DNA from: Nocardioides sp. cx-173
GTDB taxonomy: Bacteria; Actinomycetota; Actinomycetes; Propionibacteriales; Nocardioidaceae
NCBI RefSeq assembly: GCF_021117365.1
Contig: NZ_CP088262.1
Span: 496,001-560,000 of the forward strand
DNA length: 64,000 bases
Direction: 5' to 3'
Shown: piece after piece, positions 18,782 through 26,510 of the stretch
Numbering within the stretch: the first letter of the stretch is position 1
Layout of the letters: every line of letters begins with the position of its first letter
Program-made: the position numbers and the translations under genes
The notes under the pieces: model-generated
The model's database searches: none
Seen by the model: only the letters and a program-made list of their open reading frames with translations
What the model was told of the DNA's origin: nothing

Positions 18782-18809
18782 ACCACTGGGTGGGTCGGGT
18801 GTGCAGCAC
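18771..18809 (-). CDS. Trp leader peptide (12 aa) upstream of trpS
   Basis: A short reading frame from GTG encodes MLHTRPTQWWSA with two adjacent Trp codons followed by Ser, Ala and stop. AGGGTGG lies a suitable distance upstream. Trp is rare in general, and a Trp pair at the foot of a hairpin series directly before trpS is the classic layout of ribosome-mediated attenuation. A possible -10 (TAGGGT, 18817-18822 on this strand) sits just upstream. Confidence 0.8.
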   Translation of the reverse strand: MLHTRPTQWWSA

Positions 18810-18848
18810 GAGACCCACCCTAGCCGGAGCGGCGAGTAGGTTGCAGCC

Positions 18849-20042
18849 ATGACTTCGGCGGCAGACTGCGCGGGGCCGGCCACGGTGGTGTTCGACGAGA
18901 CGCTCACGGCGTACGACTTCGGGCAGGGACACCCGATGTCGCCCTTGCGCGTCGACCTGACGATGCGGCTCGCGCGCGAGCTGGGCGTCCTGGACCGGGA
19001 GCTGCGCGTCGTGCCGGCCCCGATGGCCGACGACACCCTGCTCGCGACCGTCCACGACCAGTCGCTCATCGACGCGGTCATCCGGATGAGCGAGGAGCCG
19101 GGCGTCGACGAGGCCCACGGCCTGGGCAGCGAGGACAACCCGGTCTTCCGTGGCATGCACGAGGCCGCGGCGCACGTGGTGGGCGCGACCCACGAGGCCT
19201 GTCGGCAGGTCTGGTCGGGGGAGTCGCTGCACAGCGCGAGCATCGCCGGCGGCCTGCACCACGCGATGGCCGACCGCGCCAGCGGCTTCTGCATCTACAA
19301 CGACGTCGCGGTCGGCATCCAGTCGCTGCTCGACAAGGGCGCCGAGCGGGTCGCCTACGTCGACATCGACGTGCACCACGGCGACGGCGTCGAGCGGATC
19401 TTCTGGGACGACCCGCGGGTGCTCACCATCTCCCTGCACGAGACCGGCCAGATGCTCTTCCCCGGCACCGGCTTCCCGGTCGACCTCGGCGGCGCCGACG
19501 CGCACGGCACGGCGGTCAACGTCGCGCTGCCGCCGGGCACGAGCGACGCCGGCTGGCTGCGGGCGTTCCATGCCGTGGTCCCGCCGCTGCTGAGGGCCTT
19601 CGATCCCGAGATCCTGGTGACCCAGCACGGCTGCGACTCCCACGCCGACGATCCGCTCGCCCACATGATGCTGAGCGTGGACGGCCAGCGGGCCGCCTAC
19701 CTCGCGCTGCACGAGCTCGCGCACGAGGTGGCCGACGGGCGCTGGGTGGCGACCGGCGGGGGCGGCTACGCACTGGTGGAGGTCGTGCCGCGCGCCTGGA
19801 CCCACCTGCTCGCGATCGTGGGAGGGCACCCGCTGGACCCCGAGACCGAGACTCCGGCCGCCTGGCGCGAGTACGTCCACGAGCGCCTGGGCCGCACCGC
19901 ACCGCGCCGCCTGACCGACGGGCGGACCCCGGCGTACCGCCGTTGGGAGGACGGGTACGACCCCGACACCTGGCTGGACCGGGCCATCCACGGCACCCGT
20001 ATGGAGGCCTTTCCGCTGCACGGATTGGACCCGATGCCCTGA
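18849..20042 (+). CDS. Histone-deacetylase-family protein (AcuC-like)
   Basis: The 397-residue zinc hydrolase has HDAC/acetoin-utilisation motifs: GGLHHAMADRASGFCIYNDVAVGI with the catalytic His pair, zinc-site VDIDVHHGDG, TISLHETG and a late TQHGCDSHADDPLAHM with the second Asp. AcuC proteins deacetylate lysines of metabolic enzymes such as acetyl-CoA synthetase; the target here is unknown. It is divergent from trpS, sharing the intergenic space with the leader. Confidence 0.93.
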   Translation: MTSAADCAGPATVVFDETLTAYDFGQGHPMSPLRVDLTMRLARELGVLDRELRVVPAPMADDTLLATVHDQSLIDAVIRMSEEPGVDEAHGLGSEDNPVFRGMHEAAAHVVGATHEACRQVWSGESLHSASIAGGLHHAMADRASGFCIYNDVAVGIQSLLDKGAERVAYVDIDVHHGDGVERIFWDDPRVLTISLHETGQMLFPGTGFPVDLGGADAHGTAVNVALPPGTSDAGWLRAFHAVVPPLLRAFDPEILVTQHGCDSHADDPLAHMMLSVDGQRAAYLALHELAHEVADGRWVATGGGGYALVEVVPRAWTHLLAIVGGHPLDPETETPAAWREYVHERLGRTAPRRLTDGRTPAYRRWEDGYDPDTWLDRAIHGTRMEAFPLHGLDPMP

Positions 20043-20202
20043 CTCGTCGCCGGCGGCGGTCAAGTCGACACGCCGAGGTTTGGAAGTTTCATTGGTGTAT
20101 CTCTTCCCCATCCGTCACTTCTGGCCCTATCCTCACCACGACGCGCCCGTGTGATCATCGGTGGGGAAGCCGATGCCGGTCGCCACAGAAAGTTGGTGTG
20201 CC

Positions 20203-20409
20203 ATGGCGACGAACTCGCCCGGGGATCGCTCCGAGTCCAGGTTCCTGACCATCGCCGAGGTCGCCGCGATGATGCGGGTCTCCAAGATGACCGTCTACCG
20301 CCTCGTGCACGGAGGGGACCTGCCCGCGCTGCGCGTCGGGCGCTCCTTCCGCGTCCGCGAGGAGGACGTGGACGAGTACCTGCGCAAGAGCTTCTTCGAC
20401 GCCGGCTGA
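20203..20409 (+). CDS. Small helix-turn-helix protein (excisionase/BldC-like)
   Basis: The 68-residue protein is essentially one MerR/Xis-type winged [50 protein letters not shown]. Proteins of this type and length precede the bS22 gene in Streptomyces, where the neighbour is linked to development. I choose the ATG before ATNSPGD; an upstream GTG or ATG would add an unconserved leader. No phage genes surround it, so it is a resident regulator rather than an excisionase. Confidence 0.88.
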   Translation: MATNSPGDRSESRFLTIAEVAAMMRVSKMTVYRLVHGGDLPALRVGRSFRVREEDVDEYLRKSFFDAG

Positions 20410-20452
20410 GCGGCCACGGGCGCCGCTGCGTCCGCCCGGTGAGGGCGGATTC

Positions 20453-20480
20453 TTGCTGGCCGCACCCACGCCGATAGGCT
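20453..20480 (+). promoter_or_regulatory. Housekeeping-type promoter for bS22
   Basis: TTGCTG at 20453-20458 and TAGGCT at 20475-20480 are separated by 16 bases. The likely start lies ~50 nt before the bS22 GTG, which has GGAGAGG at 20522-20528. Confidence 0.5.
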
Positions 20481-20536
20481 GGCGGGGCCTCCAGGCGACT
20501 CCTGGAGCGACTGATCAACCTGGAGAGGTTCTATTC

Positions 20537-20638
20537 GTGGGTTCTGTCATCAAGAAGCGGCGCAAGCGTATGGCGAAGAAGAAGCACCGCAAGCTGCTCA
20601 AGAAGACGCGCGTACAGCGTCGCAAGCTCGGCAAGTAA
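20537..20638 (+). CDS. 30S ribosomal protein bS22 (AURKAIP1/COX24 domain)
   Basis: The 33-residue, extremely basic peptide runs [19 protein letters not shown] and ends RRKLGK. It matches the tiny actinobacterial AURKAIP1/COX24-domain protein found in mycobacterial 30S subunits near the decoding site. The GTG follows GGAGAGG with a good spacer and a promoter is visible upstream. Such genes are often missed because of size. Confidence 0.93.
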   Translation: MGSVIKKRRKRMAKKKHRKLLKKTRVQRRKLGK

Positions 20639-20666
20639 GCCGGTCGGTCGGGTTCCGAACGCCTCC

Positions 20667-21728
20667 ATGGCCGGCGCCGGCAGGGTCGTTCTCGTCACCG
20701 GGGTCTCTCGCGACCTCGGCCGGAAGGCCGCGCGCGCCATCGCGGAGGAGCCCGACGTCTCGCGCGTCATCGGCGTCGATGTCGTCCCCCCGCGGGGCGA
20801 CATGGGAGACGTGTCGTTCGTGCGCGCCGACATCCGCAACCCCGTCATCGCCAAGGTCATCGCCAAGGAGGACGTCGACACCGTCGTCCACATGAGCGTG
20901 ATCTCGACCCCCGGCAGCGCCGGAGGTCGCAACACGATGAAGGAGCTGAACGTCATCGGGACGATGCAGCTCCTGGCGGCGTGCCAGAAGGCGCCGGGGC
21001 TGCGGCACCTCGTGGTGAAGTCGACGACCACGGTCTACGGCGCGAGCAACCGCGACCCCGCGATGTTCACCGAGGACATGGAGCCGCGCCGCGCCCCGCG
21101 CAACGGCTACGCCAAGGACGTCGCCGAGATCGAGGGCTACGTCCGCGGCCTGGCCCGTCGCCGGCCGGACCTGAGGGTGACGCTGCTGCGCTGCGCCAAC
21201 GTCATCGGGCCGCACGTGTCGAGCCCGCTGACGTCGTACTTCCGGCTGCCGGTGCTGCCGACGGTCCTCGGCTACGACGCCCGCATGCAGTTCCTGCACC
21301 AGGACGACCTGCTCTCGGTCCTGCGCCACTGCGTGGTGCGCGACATCGACGGCACCTTCAACATCGCCGGTGACGGGATCCTGATGCTCTCCCAGGCCGC
21401 GCGCCGCCTGCAGCGGCCGACCGTGCCGATGCCGGGCTTCGCTGTGGGGGGCGTCGGCTCGTTCCTGCGCTCGGCCCGCGTCGCGGACTTCTCGCCCGAG
21501 CAGCTCTCCTTCCTCACCTACGGCCGTGGCGTCGACACCACGCGGATGCGCGAGGTCCTGGGCTTCGAGCCCCGCTTCACCACCGCCGAGGCGTTGGCCG
21601 ACTTCGGTCGCGGGCTGCCCATCACGGGGGGCCACGCGGAGAAGGTGCTCTCCGCGGTCGCCCGCCAGCTGCCGGACCCGCAGCGACCGGAGACCGCCGT
21701 CGGCCCGGGAGGTGCGCGCCATGGGTGA
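20667..21728 (+). CDS. NAD-dependent epimerase/dehydratase (extended SDR)
   Basis: The 353-residue protein has an N-terminal Rossmann motif VVLVTGVSRDLGRKAA (variant glycine pattern), the YAKD form of the catalytic Tyr-Lys region (NGYAKDVAEIEGY) and a substrate domain. It lies 28 bases after bS22 and overlaps the acyltransferase gene by eight bases. This order (HTH, bS22, SDR, acyltransferase, then rsbN-bldN) matches Streptomyces, so the pair is an old actinobacterial unit, probably for lipid or envelope work. The substrate is unknown. Confidence 0.88.
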   Translation: MAGAGRVVLVTGVSRDLGRKAARAIAEEPDVSRVIGVDVVPPRGDMGDVSFVRADIRNPVIAKVIAKEDVDTVVHMSVISTPGSAGGRNTMKELNVIGTMQLLAACQKAPGLRHLVVKSTTTVYGASNRDPAMFTEDMEPRRAPRNGYAKDVAEIEGYVRGLARRRPDLRVTLLRCANVIGPHVSSPLTSYFRLPVLPTVLGYDARMQFLHQDDLLSVLRHCVVRDIDGTFNIAGDGILMLSQAARRLQRPTVPMPGFAVGGVGSFLRSARVADFSPEQLSFLTYGRGVDTTRMREVLGFEPRFTTAEALADFGRGLPITGGHAEKVLSAVARQLPDPQRPETAVGPGGARHG

Positions 21729-22860
21729 CGCCGAGATCATCCCGATCGGGACCCGCGGCCGCCCCGGGCGCGGCACCGGCACCCAGCCCAGCTCCGCCGC
21801 GCGCGGGCTGGCCCCCCAGCGCAAGCCGACGGCCAAGAAGGCTCCGGCCGCAGCCCCGAGCACTGCCGAGGCCCCGACGCAACCTGATCCTGCTCCGGCC
21901 GCCGCCGCGACGGCGGACGCGACCGCTGGGCTGGCCGCGCGCACCGAGGAGCGGCACCCGCTCGCCGGCGTGCCGGCGAGTGACTGGCTGGCCGCCTTCC
22001 GCGCCGCCGCGATCGAGGTGTTCGGCGACCAGTGGGAGCTGCAGCTCGCGCGGTTCCTGGCGTTCCTGCGCCGCCGGGTCACCGGCGAGTACGTCGTCGA
22101 CGAGTACGGCTTCGATCAGGAGATCACGCAGCAGTTCTTCATGGCCGCCCTGCGCCCGATCGCCGAGAAGTGGTTCCGCATCGAGGTCCGCGGGATCGAC
22201 AACATCCCGGACGAGGGCGGGGCGCTGGTGGTCTCCAACCACTCCGGCACCATCCCGGTCGACGGTCTGATGACGATGGTCTCCATCCACGACCACACCG
22301 GCCGGTTCCTGCGCCCGCTCGGCGCCGACCTGGTCTTCCAGACCCCGGTCGTCAGCAGCCTCGCCCGCAAGGGCGGCGCCACCTTGGCCTGCAGCGAGGA
22401 CGCCGAGCGGATGCTGCGCGGCGGCGAGCTGGTCGGCGTCTGGCCGGAGGGCTTCAAGGGCATCGGCAAGCCGTACGCCGAGCGCTACAAGCTGCAGCGC
22501 TTCGGCCGGGGCGGCTTCGTCTCCGCGGCCCTGCGCACCGGCGTCCCGATCGTCCCCCTCGCGGTGGTGGGCGCGGAGGAGATCTACCCGCTGGTGGGCA
22601 ACCTCCCCGGGCTGGCGCGGATCCTGGGGATCCCCTACCTGCCCATCACCCCGTTCTTCCCGCTGCTCGGCCCCCTGGGCCTGGTGCCGCTCCCCTCGAA
22701 GTGGCTGCTGGAGTTCGGCGAGCCGATCCGCACCGACGAGTACGAGGGCAGTGCGTCGGAGGACCCGATGCTGGTCTTCAACGTCACCGACCAGGTGCGC
22801 GAGACGATCCAGCAGACGCTCTACACGCTGCTCATGCAGCGCGAGTCCGTCTTCCGCTGA
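21721..22860 (+). CDS. PlsC-like lysophospholipid acyltransferase
   Basis: The 379-residue protein has an Ala/Pro-rich variable N-terminus (to about residue 85) and then a PlsC domain: block I SNHSGTIPVDG (spacing H-x6-D rather than the usual H-x4-D) and block III WPEGFKGIGKPY. Such proteins acylate glycerolipid precursors at the membrane. The start overlaps the SDR stop region by eight bases. Its stop is one base from the insertion point of the IS110 element, but the reading frame is intact. Confidence 0.88.
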   Translation: MGDAEIIPIGTRGRPGRGTGTQPSSAARGLAPQRKPTAKKAPAAAPSTAEAPTQPDPAPAAAATADATAGLAARTEERHPLAGVPASDWLAAFRAAAIEVFGDQWELQLARFLAFLRRRVTGEYVVDEYGFDQEITQQFFMAALRPIAEKWFRIEVRGIDNIPDEGGALVVSNHSGTIPVDGLMTMVSIHDHTGRFLRPLGADLVFQTPVVSSLARKGGATLACSEDAERMLRGGELVGVWPEGFKGIGKPYAERYKLQRFGRGGFVSAALRTGVPIVPLAVVGAEEIYPLVGNLPGLARILGIPYLPITPFFPLLGPLGLVPLPSKWLLEFGEPIRTDEYEGSASEDPMLVFNVTDQVRETIQQTLYTLLMQRESVFR

Positions 22861-22870
22861 CAGCCCTATG

Positions 22871-24085
22871 TCAAGCAGCCTCCTTGGTGATGAGGCTGAG
22901 CCGGCCGTGTAGGTCGGGGTTGTAGGGCACTTGGTCGTGCCAGCAGCGCCAGAGGATCCTGGTCCAGGCTTGGGCCAGGATCCTTGCCGCGTGGGGGTGG
23001 CGGCAGCCGCGCTGGCGGGCGCGGTCGTAGGTATCGCGGGCCCAGGCGTTGGCGCGCGGGGTGTCTTGAGCCCAGTCGATGAGCGCGGCGCGGAGAGTCT
23101 TGTTGCAGCCGCGTCGGTAGGCGACGTTGAGGTGTTTGCCGGACTGTCTGGTTGAGGGTGCGACCCCGGCGGCTGCGGCGAGCGCGGCGGCATCTGGGAA
23201 GCGGGCGCGGCAGTCGCCAATCTCGGCCAGGAGGGTTGCGGCGCGCACGGTTCCAGCGCGTGGGAGGGACTGGAAGATCGGGCCGTCGGGGTGCGCGAGG
23301 AGCGCTTCCTTGATCCGGGTCTCGAGGATCGATTGCTGTTCGCGGAGCTTGCTGAGCAGGTCGACCAGGGTGAGTACGACGAGTTCGCTGGCTTCGGCTG
23401 CTGGGCCGCTCACGCGTCCGGTGGCTGCGTTGCGCAGGTGGTCGACGAGATCGGCGGCGCTCTGGCGACCGCAGTAGCCATTGGCCTTGAGCCAGTGCGC
23501 CATTCGAAGCTGGGACAGCCACGCGGCCTTGGCTTCGGTCGGGAACCGGCGCAAGAACGCCAGGCTGATACCGATGTCGAGCTGGCTGAACAGTCCGATC
23601 GCTCCGGGGAAGTTGTGCTGCAACACCGCCAACAGCTGGTTATGCACCGCAATCCGGTGATCGATCAAGTCGTGACGCGAACGCACCAGCATCCGCAACG
23701 CGATCGTCTCCTCGGTATCGGGTTGTACAACCGCCCAGCGTGCGGTGTCGGTGCGTAAGGCGTCGGCCAGGACAAACGCGTCGAACCGGTCGTCCTTGTT
23801 GCCTGCACTGCCGTAGCGCGCACGTAGCGACTTCACTTGACGCGCCGAGATCACCACGACCTCGAATCCGTCGCGGATCAGATGCTCGACCACCGGCCCG
23901 TCGCCACGTTCGATCCCGACCTGGGCCACGCCGTGACGGCGCAGCAAGGTCGTGATCTTGCCCAGTCCCGGCTTCGAGTGCGGGAGCGTGACTTCCTCGA
24001 TGCGCTGCCCATCGTCATCGACGATGCACAACGCGTGGTGCTGCCAGGACCAGTCGATCCCAGCGAAAGTGGGCGTAGCCTCCAT
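22871..24085 (-). CDS. IS110-family transposase (DEDD recombinase)
   Basis: The 404-residue protein has an N-terminal RuvC-like DEDD domain (D11 in AGIDWS, E59 in GIERGDG, D99 and D102 in KDDRFDAFVLAD) and a C-terminal IS116/IS110/IS902 domain with LPRAGTVRAATLLAEIGD and the probable Ser nucleophile S315 in RQSGK. It is full length and intact, with GGAAGGAG before the ATG, so the element may be active. IS110 enzymes recombine DNA guided by an element-encoded bridge RNA, here predicted upstream. Confidence 0.95.
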   Translation of the reverse strand: MEATPTFAGIDWSWQHHALCIVDDDGQRIEEVTLPHSKPGLGKITTLLRRHGVAQVGIERGDGPVVEHLIRDGFEVVVISARQVKSLRARYGSAGNKDDRFDAFVLADALRTDTARWAVVQPDTEETIALRMLVRSRHDLIDHRIAVHNQLLAVLQHNFPGAIGLFSQLDIGISLAFLRRFPTEAKAAWLSQLRMAHWLKANGYCGRQSAADLVDHLRNAATGRVSGPAAEASELVVLTLVDLLSKLREQQSILETRIKEALLAHPDGPIFQSLPRAGTVRAATLLAEIGDCRARFPDAAALAAAAGVAPSTRQSGKHLNVAYRRGCNKTLRAALIDWAQDTPRANAWARDTYDRARQRGCRHPHAARILAQAWTRILWRCWHDQVPYNPDLHGRLSLITKEAA

Positions 24086-24124
24086 GATTAGTGCTCCTTC
24101 CGTATAGCCCACGGAATCAGCACT

Positions 24125-24313
24125 CCGGCCCCGGGACGTGACGGCCGGTTGGTCACTGCGGCACTCGCGGTGCAAAGCCCTATGGCCGGTCTGCACGTCC
24201 CGGGCCACCAGGCCCTGCAACTGTCAGCCAGGTCCTCACCAAGGCGGGACTGCGTCAGTTCGGCAGTGACCTAGCAGCACCGGGGTGCAGACAAGGCATA
24301 CGCCTGTCTGAGA
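24125..24313 (-). ncRNA. Predicted IS110 bridge RNA
   Basis: The non-coding end folds into the bridge-RNA plan. From 5' on the minus strand: a 5' hairpin (24288-24310). Then a target loop closed by CTGC/GCAG (24274-24277, 24215-24218), with GGTCACT (24265-24271) two bases in on one side and GCTGACAG (24221-24228) two bases in on the other. Then a donor loop closed by a perfect 11-bp stem (24194-24204 with 24130-24140) holding CATAGGGCT (24176-24184). GGTCACT equals the left target plus core. GCTGACAG is complementary to the core plus right target. CATAGGGCT equals the element end plus core. The right-donor guide is weak (perhaps ACCA at 24150-24153). Exact RNA ends are estimated. Confidence 0.8.
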
Positions 24314-24335
24314 CCTACGGTCCACCAGTGACCCG

Positions 24336-25493
24336 TCAGGGGAACAGTGGACCGGTCAGGTCGCCGGTCACGTCCTCGAGATCCTCGACCAGCTCGTCGA
24401 GGGTGGTGGGGACGCCGCTCGGCGGCCTGGCGCCGTTCTTGATGCCGTCGGTGAGCTCCTCCAGCGGGTTGGGCGGGGCGCTCGGGGCCGGAGTCGGCGC
24501 GGCGGGGGCGCCCGGCCCGGCGGGGGACGCGGGAGCGGCGGGACCGCCGTCGGTCGCGCCGGCGGCCGGACCCGCCCTCTCGTCGCCGCTGCCGTCCTTG
24601 CCGCCGTCCTTGCCGCCGCCGTCGTCACCGGGTCGCTCCTCGCCACCCCGGCCGGGAGTCACCGGCGGGTCGCCGATGATCGCCTGGGCGACCTGCTCGA
24701 AGGTGTTGAGCACGCTCTGCGGCAGGCGGGCGGCGTCGGAGCAGGTCGGGCAGGCGTAGAGGGCCTGCTCGTCGATCTGCCCGATCACCTGCACGGCCTG
24801 GATGAGGGCGCCCCGGGCCTCGTCGGGGATGACGCCCTGGAGGGTCTCCAGCTCGGCGAGGCTGTCGGCCGCGAAGTCCCGCAGCTCGGCGATCGTGGAC
24901 TCCTCGCCGGTGGTCTCGTAGACGGTGATCAGCAGGTCGGAGGCGGCGCCGGCCTGCTCGGAGAACGCCAGCAGGGTCTGCGAGATCGCCTCGTCGTCGC
25001 CGCGGCCCTGCGTCAGCTCGTCCACCTCGTCGAGGCGGCCGGCGGCGTTGTGCAGGAGCCTCGAGCCCCGGTCGCCCTCGTCGGACTGGACACCGGCCCG
25101 GGCGTTCTCGATCGCCCGCTTGAGGGGGTAGAGGGTGTCGCCGGGAAGCGCGGTCTGGGCGGCCACGGCCATGGAGGTCGTGGCACCGACGATCGCGAAA
25201 CCGCCGATCGCGACGGCGAGGCGGCGCTCGCGTGGCGTACGGCGGGGGGCGACGGTGAGCCGGGCGCGCAGCTCGGCGTCCGTGGCCGGGGCGAGCGCCG
25301 TCTCGGCCGCGGCCATCAGGCGCTCCCGCAGGTCACTCACGAAGGCCGGGCGGGCCTCGACGGGGGCGACCGAGCGCATGGCGTCCACGACCTCGAGCAG
25401 ATCGGCGTCGCGCGCATCCTTCGGCTCGCTGGTCGAGTCGACCAGCGAGCTGAACTCCTCGGCGCGTCGTCGCGCCGTGAATGCGGTGATCAT
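24336..25493 (-). CDS. rsbN: Membrane anti-sigma factor, RsbN-like (DUF5667)
   Basis: The 385-residue protein has an N-terminal cytosolic part (to about residue 90), one membrane span (RLAVAIGGFAIVGATTSMAVAA) and an extracytoplasmic DUF5667 helical domain with ALPGDTLYPLKRAIENAR. It also has a Cys pair CPTC and a Pro/Gly/Asp-rich tail. It sits directly downstream of the BldN-like sigma gene, the arrangement of RsbN, the single-pass anti-sigma of BldN in Streptomyces. A BldN-type promoter lies in front of it. Confidence 0.82.
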   Translation of the reverse strand: MITAFTARRRAEEFSSLVDSTSEPKDARDADLLEVVDAMRSVAPVEARPAFVSDLRERLMAAAETALAPATDAELRARLTVAPRRTPRERRLAVAIGGFAIVGATTSMAVAAQTALPGDTLYPLKRAIENARAGVQSDEGDRGSRLLHNAAGRLDEVDELTQGRGDDEAISQTLLAFSEQAGAASDLLITVYETTGEESTIAELRDFAADSLAELETLQGVIPDEARGALIQAVQVIGQIDEQALYACPTCSDAARLPQSVLNTFEQVAQAIIGDPPVTPGRGGEERPGDDGGGKDGGKDGSGDERAGPAAGATDGGPAAPASPAGPGAPAAPTPAPSAPPNPLEELTDGIKNGARPPSGVPTTLDELVEDLEDVTGDLTGPLFP

Positions 25494-25548
25494 CGGTTCC
25501 GTCCTGGAGTCCTGCCCGGCGGGGAGATGGTGCGTCTTGGCACCTCGC

Positions 25549-25577
25549 TCAACGATGCGATCGGCGCCTGGGTTACG
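25549..25577 (-). promoter_or_regulatory. BldN-type sigma promoter in front of rsbN
   Basis: On the minus strand CGTAAC (25572-25577) and CGTTGA (25549-25554) are 17 bases apart. Streptomyces BldN recognises CGTAAC and CGTTGA with about this spacing, and its rsbN gene is a target. The predicted start would be ~50 nt before the rsbN ATG. Spacer is one base longer than the consensus I recall. Confidence 0.7.
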
Positions 25578-25644
25578 GCGATGCCAGGGCGAAGCGGCGT
25601 GGTGCTCGCCACCAGGTGCGAGGGGCCGGTCCGGGCCCTCCGCA

Positions 25645-26397
25645 TCAGCCCCTGATCCCTTCCGGCATCAGCTTCGCCAGGTTGCGCACGCCCCTCAGCT
25701 GCAGCTGCTTGACGGCGCCGTCGCTGCGGCCGAGCACGGCGGCGGTCTCGGCGATGCTCATCCCCTGCAGGAAGCGCATCACCAGGCAGTCGCGCTGCTC
25801 GTCGGGCAGCCGGGTCAGGGCCTTGAGCAGGATCTCGTTGGTCAGGCTCGCGAGCACCGTCAGCTCGGGACCCTCGGTGCTGTCGTCGTGGGCCCCCATG
25901 TCCTCGGTCGTCATCTCCAGGCGCGTCCGACCAGCCTTGAAGTGGTCGGTGGCGAGGTTGCGGGCGATGGTCATCAGCCAGGCCCCGAAGTCCTTGCCCT
26001 GCCAGCGGAAGTTGGTCATGCTCCGCAGCGCCCGGAAGAACGTCTCCGAGGTCAGGTCCTCGGCCAGGGTGCTCGAGCGGGTGCGGTAGAAGAGGAAGCG
26101 GTAGACCGAGGCCTGGTAGTGGTCGTAGAGCATCCCGAACGCGTCGGCGTCGCCCTTGCGCGCGAGCTCCACCAGCGCGATCAGCCGGGTGCGATCCGCC
26201 TCGTCCTGCTCCGAGGACGCGGCGAGGTCGCCGTCGCCGTAACCGCCCGCTCCGGGGGAGGTGTCGCCGGTGAGCGCCTCGCTGAGCAGGAGCCCGGCCG
26301 GCAGCGGGCCACCGGACGCGGCGAGGGCGAGCTGGCGCGCGACCGCGACGCGCAGGCCCTCCAGGCCACGCGCAACGTCACGACCGTACGACGGCAT
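25645..26397 (-). CDS. bldN: ECF sigma factor, BldN-like
   Basis: The 250-residue protein has a ~75-residue N-terminal extension (GRDVARGLEGLRVAVARQLA...), then sigma region 2 (AFGMLYDHYQASVYRFLFYRTR...LTSETFFRALRSM) and region 4 (LTRLPDEQRDCLVMRFLQGMSIAETAAVLGRSDGAVKQLQLRG). An extension of similar size is removed by processing in Streptomyces BldN. The start is the ATG before PSYGRDV, with GGGAGGG 11 bases upstream; a GTG 20 codons earlier is possible. With rsbN it forms a sigma/anti-sigma pair. Confidence 0.85.
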   Translation of the reverse strand: MPSYGRDVARGLEGLRVAVARQLALAASGGPLPAGLLLSEALTGDTSPGAGGYGDGDLAASSEQDEADRTRLIALVELARKGDADAFGMLYDHYQASVYRFLFYRTRSSTLAEDLTSETFFRALRSMTNFRWQGKDFGAWLMTIARNLATDHFKAGRTRLEMTTEDMGAHDDSTEGPELTVLASLTNEILLKALTRLPDEQRDCLVMRFLQGMSIAETAAVLGRSDGAVKQLQLRGVRNLAKLMPEGIRG

Positions 26398-26510
26398 GCG
26401 AACCGCATCCCTCCCGTGGAGGCTTCCCCCCAGCCCTACCGGATAGTAGGTCAGCACCCGTCCCGGTGGGAACAGTCAGCGAGAACCCGTCGCGGGGCCC
26501 GGCCGGGCCC

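Larger units (their letters stand above)
22862..24326 (-). mobile_element. IS110-family insertion sequence (~1465 bp)
   Basis: The element holds one transposase gene and a 241-nt non-coding end. On the minus strand both junctions show the dinucleotide CT (plus strand AG at 22862-22863 and 24327-24328). This is taken as the core; the element is listed with one copy. Joining the flanks across one core gives CTGAC-AG-TGACCC, so the target lay in the 10-bp gap between the stops of the acyltransferase and rsbN genes. No terminal inverted repeats are seen, as expected for IS110. Confidence 0.88.

Noticed and set aside
18664..18849. T-box riboswitch as controller of trpS
   Set aside because: No T-box consensus or specifier-loop layout is seen, whereas a Trp-Trp leader peptide with competing hairpins is present.
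24205..24211. CTGGTGG in the bridge-RNA region as the right-donor guide
   Set aside because: It matches the element end in the same sense, but a right guide should be complementary to that strand, and these bases form a GGGCC/GGCCC hairpin. Left unassigned.
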